From CAZGXM01 sp964529795 (GTDB lineage Bacteria > Bacillota > JADQBR01), in NCBI GenBank assembly GCA_964529795.1, contig CAZGXM010000046.1, positions 1 to 21,133 on the forward strand: DNA of 21,133 nt, in the 5' to 3' direction. Positions 1-7,230 of this stretch are shown piece by piece. Position 1 is the stretch's first letter, and every line of letters starts with the position of its first letter. A program made the position numbers and the translations under genes. The notes under the pieces are model-generated. The model was not told the DNA's origin. It saw nothing but the letters and a program-made list of their open reading frames with translations, and did not search any database.

Positions 1-54
1 CCAAAAACCACTTGTACCAACACTTCTAACGATCGATGTAGTAAACTCACGCTA

Positions 55-95
55 GGGCTTCCGGCTTTTCATAAAAAGTGCCGAAGTCCTTTTTT
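55..95 (+). terminator. Intrinsic terminator of an upstream gene outside the window
   Basis: An imperfect long hairpin is visible: the left arm (GGGCTT-CCGGC-TTTT, from 55) pairs with the right arm (AAAAAGTGCCGAAGTCC, ending at 89), and a run of six T follows at 90-95. It should end a plus-strand transcript whose gene lies before position 1. No coding region is evident between here and the promoter at 195. Confidence 0.7.
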
Positions 96-194
96 ATGTT
101 CTAGTCCGGTGAAAACAAGCTTGTCTAACTTTGGCTGTATTTATTTTTTATTTCAAAGGGGACATTAATATTTGGTATCAAAAAGTTTTTGTTC

Positions 195-222
195 TTGACA
201 TTTGAGTCTGTGGTGGTAAAAT
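195..222 (+). promoter_or_regulatory. Sigma-A-type promoter of the flavoprotein gene
   Basis: The -35 box TTGACA (195-200) and the -10 box TAAAAT (217-222) are separated by 16 bases. The operator-like palindrome at 235-249 starts 12 bases after the -10 box, so it overlaps or abuts the expected transcription start, a typical repressor position. Confidence 0.75.
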
Positions 223-234
223 TAAATTAACCCT

Positions 235-249
235 TACCCCCTTGGGGTA
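235..249. promoter_or_regulatory. CsoR-type operator (copy 1)
   Basis: Perfect inverted repeat TACCCC-CTT-GGGGTA. It has the same 6-3-6 layout as the sites at 1762-1776 and 7231-7245, and the G/C-tract palindrome resembles known CsoR operators. CsoR is encoded at about 9853-10125 in this window. It should repress the downstream gene until Cu(I) binds CsoR. Confidence 0.7.
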
Positions 250-272
250 TATTCAAGCCGGGAGGGAGACTT

Positions 273-1385
273 ATGCGTCAAAGATATCAGGTAGCAGTCA
301 TAGGGGCGGGCCCTGCCGGGGCGGCAGCGGCTTATTATTTGAGCAAGGCCGGTTTGCAAGTGTTGGTGATGGAGAAACAGCAGTTTCCCCGGGCTAAACT
401 CTGCGGCGGCGGGGTTACCACCAAGGTCAGCCGGGAACTGGAATTTTCCTTTGACGGGGTAATTGAAAAAACCGTCAGGCGTGTGGTAATCTCGGAAAAT
501 TACCAGTGGCCGATTACCATAGAGCGCGAGAGGCCGATGGTATTTATGGTGACAAGGGACAAGTTTGACCAACTGCTGTTGGACAAGGCCCGGGAACAAG
601 GGGCGGGAATACATTTTTCCAAAGTGGTGAGTATAGCCCCGGAGAATGACAAATATAATCTCACCCTGCAGGACGGAAATGCAGTACGGGCGGACTATGT
701 CATTGGTGCTGACGGTGCTCTGGGGGTCAGCTTCAAACATGTTAACAACCCGCAAGACCGGGAGATAGCCGTTGCTTTGGAGGCCACGGTCCCCGACTTT
801 CACTGCATTGAGGAAGCAAAAATCGATTACGGTATTGTTCCCGCAGGTTATGGGTGGGCTTTCCCAAAAGGAGACCACTTGTCAGTAGGAGTGGGCACTT
901 TTGCTGCTTATGCTAGTAATTTGAAGGCGGTTTTTCAGGACTATGTTTCCAACCAACCGCTGCTGCAGGGTGTTCCGGATATAAAACCCAAAGGATTCAT
1001 TATCCCTTTCTGCCATAAAAGGACATCCTTTCTGCGCGGTAAGGTCCTGCTGGCAGGTGATGCGGCGGGCCTGGCCGACCCTTTTAGTGGAGAAGGTATC
1101 TACAATGCCATCAGAAGCGGGCGGATAGCCGCAGAAGTGATAATAGCTGCTGAAAACACTGGCGCCTCGTTAGAGACATATGTCCGGCGGCTGCAGAAAG
1201 AAGTGTTGCCCGAATTGAGGAGGGCATACCTGTTAAGCAAACTGTTTTACCCTCGTTCTGCCTTTTTCCATAAAATGCTGCGTTGCCGGCGTAAAATGGC
1301 ACTCATTTTACTGGAAACCATCTTTGGTGATTATAGTTATAAAAGCTTATCATGGCGGACTTTGAAGCACCTGTTTGGCAATTAA
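273..1385 (+). CDS. Geranylgeranyl reductase-family FAD-dependent oxidoreductase
   Basis: A 370-residue flavoprotein. The N-terminal Rossmann motif is GAGPAGAAAA (11-20), followed by a Cys-Gly-Gly segment near 44-47 (AKLCGGGV), a GADGALG motif near 145 and the second FAD motif GDAAGLADPFSGEGI from 262. This arrangement is typical of the geranylgeranyl reductase/FixC group, which reduces isoprenoid double bonds in lipids or quinones or acts as an electron-transfer dehydrogenase; the substrate cannot be read from sequence. The start ATG follows GGGAGGGAG at a good distance. A CsoR-like operator sits between promoter and gene, suggesting copper induction, which is unusual for this family. The stop overlaps the RBS of the next gene, so the two are probably cotranscribed. 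Confidence 0.85.
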   Translation: MRQRYQVAVIGAGPAGAAAAYYLSKAGLQVLVMEKQQFPRAKLCGGGVTTKVSRELEFSFDGVIEKTVRRVVISENYQWPITIERERPMVFMVTRDKFDQLLLDKAREQGAGIHFSKVVSIAPENDKYNLTLQDGNAVRADYVIGADGALGVSFKHVNNPQDREIAVALEATVPDFHCIEEAKIDYGIVPAGYGWAFPKGDHLSVGVGTFAAYASNLKAVFQDYVSNQPLLQGVPDIKPKGFIIPFCHKRTSFLRGKVLLAGDAAGLADPFSGEGIYNAIRSGRIAAEVIIAAENTGASLETYVRRLQKEVLPELRRAYLLSKLFYPRSAFFHKMLRCRRKMALILLETIFGDYSYKSLSWRTLKHLFGN

Positions 1386-1398
1386 AGAGGTGAACAAA

Positions 1399-1665
1399 AT
1401 GCTTTTGGAACATTTTTTTACGATATTCATTTTCTTTGCCTTGTGGGCTGTTATTTTTGCAAGGATAATGAACAGAGGACAAGCAGTCTTACATACGAAA
1501 GTAAATCTCAAGAGTCGGGAGTTATGTCCTAACTGTGGGAAACCCCTGGCAGGTGCTACGCCGGTAAAACAACACCTTAACGGTGCTGCTTATTACTTCT
1601 GCAGTTTTGAGTGCCGGGGTCAGTTCGTGCGGGAAAAATGGGTTAGCCGGCATGGCATCAATTAA
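1399..1665 (+). CDS. Membrane-anchored TRASH/YHS-like metal-binding protein
   Basis: An 88-residue protein with one N-terminal membrane helix (about 5-23) and a small Cys domain: C43-P-N-C46 and F-C68-S-x2-C72. This CxxC...CSxxC pattern is typical of the TRASH/YHS-type zinc-ribbon-like domains found in heavy-metal sensing and trafficking proteins. I chose the ATG at 1399 because AAGAGGTG lies just upstream; an in-frame ATG at 1375 would overlap the previous gene and has no RBS. It lies directly behind the flavoprotein and is probably in the same copper-responsive operon. The metal and partner are inferred, not shown. Confidence 0.65.
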   Translation: MLLEHFFTIFIFFALWAVIFARIMNRGQAVLHTKVNLKSRELCPNCGKPLAGATPVKQHLNGAAYYFCSFECRGQFVREKWVSRHGIN

Positions 1666-1722
1666 ATAAAATTTGCCTGTACTTAGGCAATTAGGAAATT
1701 TAAGGAAAAGCATTTTGATTGC

Positions 1723-1751
1723 TTGACTTGGTGGAGGCGATAGGGTAATAT
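1723..1751 (+). promoter_or_regulatory. Sigma-A-type promoter of the His-rich peptide gene
   Basis: The -35 box TTGACT (1723-1728) and the -10 box TAATAT (1746-1751) are separated by exactly 17 bases. The operator-like palindrome begins 10 bases after the -10 box. Confidence 0.75.
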
Positions 1752-1761
1752 CAAAGCATAG

Positions 1762-1776
1762 TACCCCATCCGGGTA
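1762..1776. promoter_or_regulatory. CsoR-type operator (copy 2)
   Basis: Inverted repeat TACCCC-ATC-CGGGTA with one mismatched pair. Layout and position relative to the -10 box match copies 1 and 3, in front of the flavoprotein and copA genes. Confidence 0.65.
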
Positions 1777-1840
1777 TAAAACGGTATTTTTGAATATTGC
1801 TTTGGGGAGACTGGTTTAGTCAGAGGAGGTTTGAAATAAA

Positions 1841-2014
1841 ATGTTTGAGTTTTTTGACCAGTACGGAGATTGGCTGATAATTGGGGGATTGTTCTTTTTA
1901 ATGATGCGTATGCACGGCAAGGGCGGCTGTTGTGGTGGACACCATCATAAAAATGATAAAGAGCACCATGACCATGACAAGCAAAACCACACTGACCAGC
2001 GACATGAACATTAG
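1841..2014 (+). CDS. Short membrane-anchored Cys/His-rich metal-binding peptide
   Basis: A 57-residue ORF starting with ATG after an AGAGGAGG ribosome binding site (about 1822-1829). It has a short N-terminal hydrophobic helix (about 10-23, WLIIGGLFFLMM), then GGCCGGHHH and a tail very rich in His, Asp and Lys (HHDHD, NHTDQRHEH). The composition strongly suggests binding of a soft or transition metal at the membrane surface. A good promoter and a CsoR-type operator stand directly in front of it, so copper buffering or delivery to the CopA pump is the simplest inference. I cannot assign a named family. Confidence 0.7.
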   Translation: MFEFFDQYGDWLIIGGLFFLMMRMHGKGGCCGGHHHKNDKEHHDHDKQNHTDQRHEH

Positions 2015-2055
2015 GATTTAACGTATGGAAAACGACTGACTATTTGTATGTTGGA

Positions 2056-2100
2056 TGCTCCCGGTGTCTGCGGCGTTCTTTGTCAGCCGGGCAGTTTTTT
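2056..2100 (+). terminator. Probable intrinsic terminator after the His-rich peptide gene
   Basis: CCCGG (2060-2064) pairs with CCGGG (2087-2091), with an inner CTG/CAG pair at 2068-2070 and 2084-2086, and six T follow at 2095-2100. The stem is interrupted, so efficiency is uncertain. Confidence 0.5.
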
Positions 2101-2188
2101 ATGGAAGCTATTTTGGCTTTCTTTATTTATTTTTTCCTGCGGGTATAGTAAGATATTAGTATCAGTGGAAACAAAGGGGAGATGTCCA

Positions 2189-2698
2189 TTGGGTTTTTTT
2201 AAGAAGCTCTTTGGCGGCGGTGAAAGGGGAAAGCCGCAGGCGGTCAAACGTACGCCAATGAATTTAAAGGTAGGCGATATTGTTTCCTATGATCTGGAGG
2301 ACTATGTGGTCATCGGTGTTTTGGAATACAACGATGAGGGCTGGACTTGGAAAGATTACCATCTGGAATCCGAGGGAAAGCATATCTGGCTGTCCGTGGA
2401 GCAGGATGATGAACTGGAGTTAGGCATATTTGAAAAAGTTAAGCTGCCATTGGAAAAGCCGGAAAAGCGGATAATACATAACGGTATCGAGTTTGAGCTG
2501 GATGAGGCCAGCAGTGCGCGCATTACCCTTGCCGAGGGACAAGTGGGCGCTCGTGTGGGCAACAGGGTCAAGTACTGGGACTACTGTGACGCTGAAGAAG
2601 AAAGATTTATTTCCATAGAAGACTGGGACGGCGATTTCGAGTTTAGTTATGGTTATGAAATTGACCTGCATGAAATAGGTTTTATGGCGGGAAGTTAG
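2189..2698 (+). CDS. DUF4178 domain protein
   Basis: A 169-residue soluble, acidic protein when started at the TTG at 2189, which lies a normal distance after AAAGGGGAGA (from 2173). The longer in-frame ATG at 2048 would run through the terminator hairpin and has no RBS. The N-terminus is basic (LGFFKKLFGGGERGK). The rest is beta-rich with DUF4178-like features (VGDIVSYDLEDYVVIGVLEYND, then WLSVEQDDE and the C-terminal SYGYEIDLHE). DUF4178 proteins recur beside PspA, DUF350 and spermidine-synthase-like genes, exactly as here. Their biochemical role is not established; a membrane-stress role is an inference from context. Confidence 0.75.
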   Translation: MGFFKKLFGGGERGKPQAVKRTPMNLKVGDIVSYDLEDYVVIGVLEYNDEGWTWKDYHLESEGKHIWLSVEQDDELELGIFEKVKLPLEKPEKRIIHNGIEFELDEASSARITLAEGQVGARVGNRVKYWDYCDAEEERFISIEDWDGDFEFSYGYEIDLHEIGFMAGS

Positions 2699-2726
2699 TC
2701 AATATATTCTTAAAGGGGGTTTTTTA

Positions 2727-3401
2727 ATGGGGTTGTTTAAGAGAATGAGAGATATCAGCATGGCACAGCTTAATCACCTGCTGGACAAGGCGGAGGACCC
2801 GGTGAAAATGCTGGACCAGTATATGCGGGACATGGAAGAAGACATTGCAGAAGCGGAGAAGTCCGTGGCCAAGCAGATTGCCCTGGAAAAGAAACTGCAC
2901 CAGCAGCTGGCTGAAGCCAGGGAAATGGTGGAAAAGAGGCAGGCTCAGGCAGTGCAGGCCCTGGAGCAGGAGAAGGAGGATCTGGCCCGGCGCGCTCTGG
3001 AGGATAAAAAGCGGCACCAGGCCAAGGTGGATGACCTGGAGGGACAGTGGCAGGTGGCCAAAACCAATGCGGATCAGTTGAAAGACCAACTGCAGCAGAT
3101 GAAGGACGAGTATGAAACCCTTAAGGGTAAAAAGCAGACCCTGCAGGCTCGGGCGGAAGCGGCCAAAGCCCAGAAAACCATTAACCAGGCTTTTAGTGGG
3201 TTGGGGACCGGTAGTGCCCGTAAAGGTTTTGACAAGATGGAAGAAAAGGTACTGCAACTGGAAAGTGAGGCGGAGGCTTCCAATGAACTGCGTGCCGGTT
3301 CCACCAGCCTGGATAAGGAATTGGAAAGTCTGGGTGCAACGGATGTCGACCGGGAATTAGCTGAATTAAGGGCCAAGCTGAAGAGTAAAAAAGAGGAGTA
3401 A
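2727..3401 (+). CDS. pspA: PspA/IM30 family membrane-stress protein
   Basis: A 224-residue protein, about the usual PspA/Vipp1 length. It starts MGLFKRMRDISMAQLNHLLDKAEDPVKMLDQYMRDM, the classic amphipathic N-terminal helix and conserved DP-x(5)-Y region of the family. Long charged coiled-coil helices follow to about residue 150, then a Gly/Ser-containing hinge (FSGLGTGSARKGFDKMEEKV) and a C-terminal helical segment. PspA proteins assemble on the inner face of stressed membranes and stabilise them. The RBS is AAAGGGGG just upstream. The gene follows DUF4178 by 28 bases, and its stop codon lies inside a terminator-like hairpin, so downstream genes may be expressed at a lower level. Confidence 0.92.
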   Translation: MGLFKRMRDISMAQLNHLLDKAEDPVKMLDQYMRDMEEDIAEAEKSVAKQIALEKKLHQQLAEAREMVEKRQAQAVQALEQEKEDLARRALEDKKRHQAKVDDLEGQWQVAKTNADQLKDQLQQMKDEYETLKGKKQTLQARAEAAKAQKTINQAFSGLGTGSARKGFDKMEEKVLQLESEAEASNELRAGSTSLDKELESLGATDVDRELAELRAKLKSKKEE

Positions 3402-3417
3402 CACTCCTCTTTTCTTT
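3389..3417 (+). terminator. Terminator/attenuator overlapping the pspA stop codon
   Basis: An 11-bp perfect stem: AAAAGAGGAGT (3389-3399) pairs with ACTCCTCTTTT (3403-3413) around an AAC loop, and the T-rich tract continues to 3417. The TAA stop (3399-3401) lies at the loop. The next gene starts 16 bases later, so this probably works as a partial terminator within a polycistronic unit. Confidence 0.7.
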
Positions 3418-3432
3418 GAGAGGATGTTAGTG

Positions 3433-3972
3433 ATGAAGCGTTGGTTGACAGTATTGTTCGTGGCTGCACTTTTTGTAGTGACAGGGTGTTCTGCCCCAAC
3501 AGTGGAAAGTTATTTGGACCAGAATTACCCGCTGGTGGATGCTCAGCCCAGCCGTTATGGTACCAATGATGTGGCCCGGGTATACCAGCTTCCCGTCTCG
3601 GTGAATGTGGCAGCTGAATTTTTGAAGAAAAAATTTCCCCCCCAGGCCATGACTGAACAGGCAACCGATGAACGCAGGGTACTGGTTTACCCTCGTTTGG
3701 TGGTGGATATTTATGCCAAAGACGGGCAGACAATGGCGGAGGTGGCATCCCGCCAGTATATCCGGGACCATTATGCTTCCAGCGACTTTTTCAGGGGATA
3801 CCTGACAGCTACAATCATTCGCGACATTTTTAACGGGCCCCGCAGCTGGAGGCAGCCCAAATTTCCACCGTATACTGGCCGGCATGCTGTTCCTTCCTAC
3901 GGTAGGACTGTCCGGGAGGGCTCGGTGGGTTCACGGACGGTCCGTGGTGGCGGGATTTTTGGTGGCAAGTAA
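3433..3972 (+). CDS. DUF4247-type lipoprotein
   Basis: About 179 residues from the ATG at 3433, which is better spaced from GAGAGG (3418-3423) than the upstream ATG at 3424. The N-terminus is a type II signal peptide (MKRWLTVLFVAALFVVTGC) with the lipobox Cys followed by SAPTVESYLDQNYPL. The central region (VARVYQLPVSVNVAAEFLKKKFPPQ and YASSDFFRGYLTATIIRDIF) and a Gly-rich end (VRGGGIFGGK) match my recollection of DUF4247 proteins. It should be anchored on the outer face of the membrane. Its position between pspA and DUF350 supports an envelope role. No catalytic residues are evident. Confidence 0.7.
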   Translation: MKRWLTVLFVAALFVVTGCSAPTVESYLDQNYPLVDAQPSRYGTNDVARVYQLPVSVNVAAEFLKKKFPPQAMTEQATDERRVLVYPRLVVDIYAKDGQTMAEVASRQYIRDHYASSDFFRGYLTATIIRDIFNGPRSWRQPKFPPYTGRHAVPSYGRTVREGSVGSRTVRGGGIFGGK

Positions 3973-4002
3973 ATAAGTTTGCAAAGAAGGAGCGTGAAAA
4001 AC

Positions 4003-4401
4003 ATGGTTTTAATTAACCCTTTTGTTGACACCGTCATCTGGTGGGCCATATTTTTTGTGATAATGGCTGTGGCCATCAAGATATTTGACCTGGTAACGCC
4101 CTACAAGCTGAGTCAGGAAACCAGGGAGAAAAACGGTGCTCTGGGAGCGGTGCTGGGTGGACTGCTTATCGGTATCGGTATCATCATCTATAATGCCATG
4201 GCTCACAGTGAAACTTTGGGCAATGCGGTTATTTACAGTGTGGTCGGTTTCGTGTTGATGCTGGTATCCTATTTTCTTTATGATTTGATTACGCCGGAAA
4301 AGATCAGTCAGGAAATTGATGACCATAATCTCCTGGTAGGTTATAAAATTGCAGGCTTATTTATTGCCGTTGCCCTGGTGGTCAGTGGGGCTATTACTTG
4401 A
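4003..4401 (+). CDS. DUF350 family integral membrane protein
   Basis: About 132 residues from the ATG at 4003, preceded by AAGAAGGAG at 3984-3992; the in-frame ATG at 3979 lacks an RBS. It contains two similar halves, each with two membrane helices. The first half ends FDLVTPYKLSQETREKNGALGAVLGG and the second ends YDLITPEKISQEIDDHNLLVGYKIAG; the repeated DL(V/I)TP-x-K(L/I)SQE motif shows an internal duplication, as expected for DUF350. DUF350 proteins are found with PspA and DUF4178 genes. A strong terminator follows, closing the first half of the cluster. Confidence 0.8.
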   Translation: MVLINPFVDTVIWWAIFFVIMAVAIKIFDLVTPYKLSQETREKNGALGAVLGGLLIGIGIIIYNAMAHSETLGNAVIYSVVGFVLMLVSYFLYDLITPEKISQEIDDHNLLVGYKIAGLFIAVALVVSGAIT

Positions 4402-4407
4402 TATTTG

Positions 4408-4433
4408 AAACCCTTCACTACGAAGGGTTTTTT
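4408..4433 (+). terminator. Intrinsic terminator after DUF350
   Basis: A perfect 9-bp stem: AAACCCTTC (4408-4416) and GAAGGGTTT (4422-4430) with the loop ACTAC, followed by further T residues to 4433. It ends the DUF4178-pspA-DUF4247-DUF350 unit. Confidence 0.85.
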
Positions 4434-4539
4434 ACTGCGAGTCATTCCGTGGCCTATTGGTCTTTGGATATTGGGGAATGAACTGTGAGAATGAATATGT
4501 ACTCAATGCTGACCTTGTATTTCGTGAGGAGGAACCTGC

Positions 4540-6081
4540 TTGCCCGGACTCAATCAAAAACTAGAAAACTACATACAGCATAATCCCCGGGCGTTAATAA
4601 TATTTTCGCTGCTGATTGTTTCCGCCTGTGCCATGAGTTACGAGTATTTTCTTGGTGCCATGGCCAGCTACCTGCTGGGAGACGGGAGAATCCAGTGGGC
4701 ACTGACCATCACCACCATGATGGTTGCCATGGGCCTGGGCGGTTACAGCTCACGGTATGTAACAAACCATGAACGAGTGGTCGTACTAAACGAACTGATA
4801 ATTGCTTTTGTGGGCGGGTTTTCCACCCTCTTCCTCTATGTTTTTAATGTCTACCTGGGATTTGCCCAGTTAATTACCCTGGGATATATCTTTACCAACG
4901 GTTTTATTTTAGGGTTTCAAGTACCCTTGTTCATGCATATTTTACGCAAGTGCGGGGAGTCCTTCCGGGATTTGGTGGCCAAGGTCACCTTGTTTGATTT
5001 TTTGGGTGCCGTGCCTGCGGTTGTCATCTATATCTATCTGGTAAAATCCGTGGGCCTGGTCCAGGGGACAATGCTGCTGGGCCTTATTAATGTGGCGGTG
5101 GTGCTGCTGGGGTTAAAGCTGTTTCACCATGCTTTGACTGCCCGTTTCCGCCGGGTGATGCTGGTGCTGGTAATAATTATTTTTACCTTGTTATTCCTGG
5201 GCTTAGCGTTTGGCGAACGGGCGGTGCTGCAATTTGAACAGCAGTTATATACCGACCGCATTGTTTACCAGCGGCAGAGTGCGTTCCAGCGAATTATCCT
5301 GACAAAACAGGGTGACGATTTGCGCTTGTTTCTCAACGGCAACATCCAGTTTTCATCGGTGGATGAGTACCGCTATCACGAGGCCCTGGTACATCCCGCT
5401 ATGAGTCTGACCGCCAGCAGGGAAAGGGTGCTTATCCTGGGCGGGGGTGACGGCCTGGCCCTGCGGGAAATATTCAAGTACGCTGATGTGAAACAGGTTA
5501 CCCTGGTGGATTTGGACCCGGTGGTAGTGGAGCTTGCCCGCAGCCACCCTGTCATTTCCCGGCTCAATCAAGGAAGCTTGGACGACCCGCGGGTACAGGT
5601 GGTCAATAAGGATGCATACAAATTTTTAGAACAAAATAGCGACCTGTACGGGGTAATTATCATTGATTTACCGGACCCCAATAATGAGGCGCTGGCCAAG
5701 CTCTATACCCGGGAATTTTACCTGCTGGTTAAGCGGCACTTGGCTGAGGGAGGAATGATGGCGGTTCAATCAACTTCACCCTATTATGCCAACGAGGCCT
5801 TTTGGACGATAGTAAATACGGTGGATGCTGCCGGTCTGGAAGCCGTACCTTACCATGCATATGTGCCGAGTTTTGGTGAATGGGGCTTTACTCTTGGCTC
5901 CAAAACATCCATAGACGTGGACAAAATAAAACTACAGGTACCTACCAGGTTTTTAAACCGGGAAATGCTGCCCGGATTATTTTCCTTTCCTAGTGATGAA
6001 ACGGAAACCGAGGCAGAAATCAATACGCTGATACATCCTGTTATTATTGATCTTTACCAACAGGCCTGGCAGAACTGGTAA
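4540..6081 (+). CDS. Membrane-fused spermidine synthase-like aminopropyltransferase
   Basis: A 513-residue protein starting at TTG, seven bases after GAGGAGG (4526-4532). Residues about 15-230 form roughly seven hydrophobic helices. The C-terminal half is a Rossmann spermidine-synthase/methyltransferase domain: LILGGGDGLALREIF (nucleoside-binding GGGDG at about 301-305), VDLDP (D324, D326) and the catalytic-type segment D376-LPDPNNEALAKLYT. The family uses decarboxylated SAM to transfer aminopropyl groups. This membrane-fused form is typical of clusters with DUF350, DUF4178 and PspA, where the acceptor may be something other than soluble putrescine; that is an inference. No SAM decarboxylase gene is present in the window. 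The next gene follows by 31 bases. Confidence 0.85.
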   Translation: MPGLNQKLENYIQHNPRALIIFSLLIVSACAMSYEYFLGAMASYLLGDGRIQWALTITTMMVAMGLGGYSSRYVTNHERVVVLNELIIAFVGGFSTLFLYVFNVYLGFAQLITLGYIFTNGFILGFQVPLFMHILRKCGESFRDLVAKVTLFDFLGAVPAVVIYIYLVKSVGLVQGTMLLGLINVAVVLLGLKLFHHALTARFRRVMLVLVIIIFTLLFLGLAFGERAVLQFEQQLYTDRIVYQRQSAFQRIILTKQGDDLRLFLNGNIQFSSVDEYRYHEALVHPAMSLTASRERVLILGGGDGLALREIFKYADVKQVTLVDLDPVVVELARSHPVISRLNQGSLDDPRVQVVNKDAYKFLEQNSDLYGVIIIDLPDPNNEALAKLYTREFYLLVKRHLAEGGMMAVQSTSPYYANEAFWTIVNTVDAAGLEAVPYHAYVPSFGEWGFTLGSKTSIDVDKIKLQVPTRFLNREMLPGLFSFPSDETETEAEINTLIHPVIIDLYQQAWQNW

Positions 6082-6112
6082 CCGGTCCGGACTGAACGGG
6101 AGGTGAGTTGTT

Positions 6113-7129
6113 TTGTCATTTTTTATGACGCTGTTGCGCCGGTTAAATATTTTCGGGGGCGGGCGCACCCGCTACAGCATTTCCATACTGGTACTGGCAA
6201 CAGTGGTACTCCTGGGCGCTGCACTGGTAATATACTTTGAAAAAGGGGTTAACGACCAGTTCCGGCACTTTGGGGACGGTATCTGGTGGGCGCTGGTTAC
6301 CATAACCACCGTGGGCTATGGCGATAAATTTCCGCTTACCTTTGGCGGCAGGAGCGTGGCTTTGGTGGTGATGGTGGCCGGTATCGGCACTTTCGGATAT
6401 CTGGCCGGGTCATTGTTAGAGGATATACTCAAAAGGGGGCGCGGGGTAATGCCGGTAACATACCGCAATCATTATGTGATTTGTGATTACAGTTATAAAG
6501 CCAATACCATAGTGGAAGAACTGCTCAAGGAGGAACCGGGAGCCAGGATTGTCCTGCTGGCGGAGCGGGATGAGAGTCCTCTTCCCGGGCAGCAGGTGCA
6601 TTTTGTCAGGGGGTCCAGCACCGATGAAAATGCCCTGAAAAAAGCTAACGTGCAGCAGGCACGCACCGTAATAGTATTGGCTGACGGTTTAGTGGATGAG
6701 TTGCTGGCTGATGCTCACTCGGTACTGACTACTCTGGCGGTACGGCATCTCAACCCTGATGCAAAAATTATTGCAGAAGTTTTAAATACTAAAAACATTT
6801 CCCATTTCCAACGTGCCGGTGCAGATGAAATTATTTCTTCCGGAGAGCTGGCCAGCAGCCTGATTGTACGGGCCAGTCTTTACAGTGCCGGTAGCAGAAT
6901 CATTCGTGAGTTAATTACCAACAAATTTGGTAACGAGGTGTATGAAAGCCCGATATCTCCGGTAATGGAAGGTCAAACATTTGGGATGGCGGCACAACTG
7001 GTCAGGAAACGCGGTGGTATACTTATCGGAATCTGGCGTGATAAGCAGCTAATAACCAATCCGCCTGACCACTATCTGGTTGCTGCCGGTGACCGGTTGA
7101 TATATATATCCCAACACCCTTTGTTTTAA
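6113..7129 (+). CDS. Two-helix potassium channel with RCK/TrkA-N-like domain
   Basis: A 338-residue protein. The TTG at 6113 fits the RBS GGGAGGTGAG; an ATG at 6125 is a weaker alternative. It has TM1 (about 22-43), a pore helix and the K+ selectivity filter T66-VGYGD71 (TITTVGYGDKFPLT), and TM2 (about 85-105), then a cytoplasmic Rossmann-like RCK domain and a C-terminal TrkA-C-like part (NEVYESPISPVMEGQTFG...). The nucleotide-loop glycines are missing: the expected GxGxxG reads D125-Y-S127-Y-K-A130, so ligand binding may differ from the classical NAD-binding type. It is probably coexpressed with the spermidine synthase-like gene, which suggests a link between ion flux and polyamine or membrane stress. 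Confidence 0.85.
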   Translation: MSFFMTLLRRLNIFGGGRTRYSISILVLATVVLLGAALVIYFEKGVNDQFRHFGDGIWWALVTITTVGYGDKFPLTFGGRSVALVVMVAGIGTFGYLAGSLLEDILKRGRGVMPVTYRNHYVICDYSYKANTIVEELLKEEPGARIVLLAERDESPLPGQQVHFVRGSSTDENALKKANVQQARTVIVLADGLVDELLADAHSVLTTLAVRHLNPDAKIIAEVLNTKNISHFQRAGADEIISSGELASSLIVRASLYSAGSRIIRELITNKFGNEVYESPISPVMEGQTFGMAAQLVRKRGGILIGIWRDKQLITNPPDHYLVAAGDRLIYISQHPLF

Positions 7130-7187
7130 GCATTTAATAGGACTAAACCCTATGAACATCTGGAAGGAAAAAATTTAAAAAAGTGGC

Positions 7188-7216
7188 TTGCCAAATGTGA
7201 AAGAGAGTGCTATACT
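7188..7216 (+). promoter_or_regulatory. Sigma-A-type promoter of copA
   Basis: The -35 box TTGCCA (7188-7193) and the -10 box TATACT (7211-7216) are spaced by 17 bases. The CsoR-type palindrome starts 14 bases downstream. Confidence 0.8.
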
Positions 7217-7230
7217 TACATTAAAACGAC

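Noticed and set aside
234..878. 214-residue minus-strand ORF opposite the flavoprotein gene
   Set aside because: It lies antisense to a well-supported gene and no motif is recognisable. The same reasoning removes the other long antisense frames over copA, pspA and ccmF.
2048..2188. N-terminal extension of the DUF4178 protein from the ATG at 2048
   Set aside because: It lacks an RBS and overlaps a terminator hairpin; the TTG at 2189 has a good RBS and gives a family-like N-terminus.
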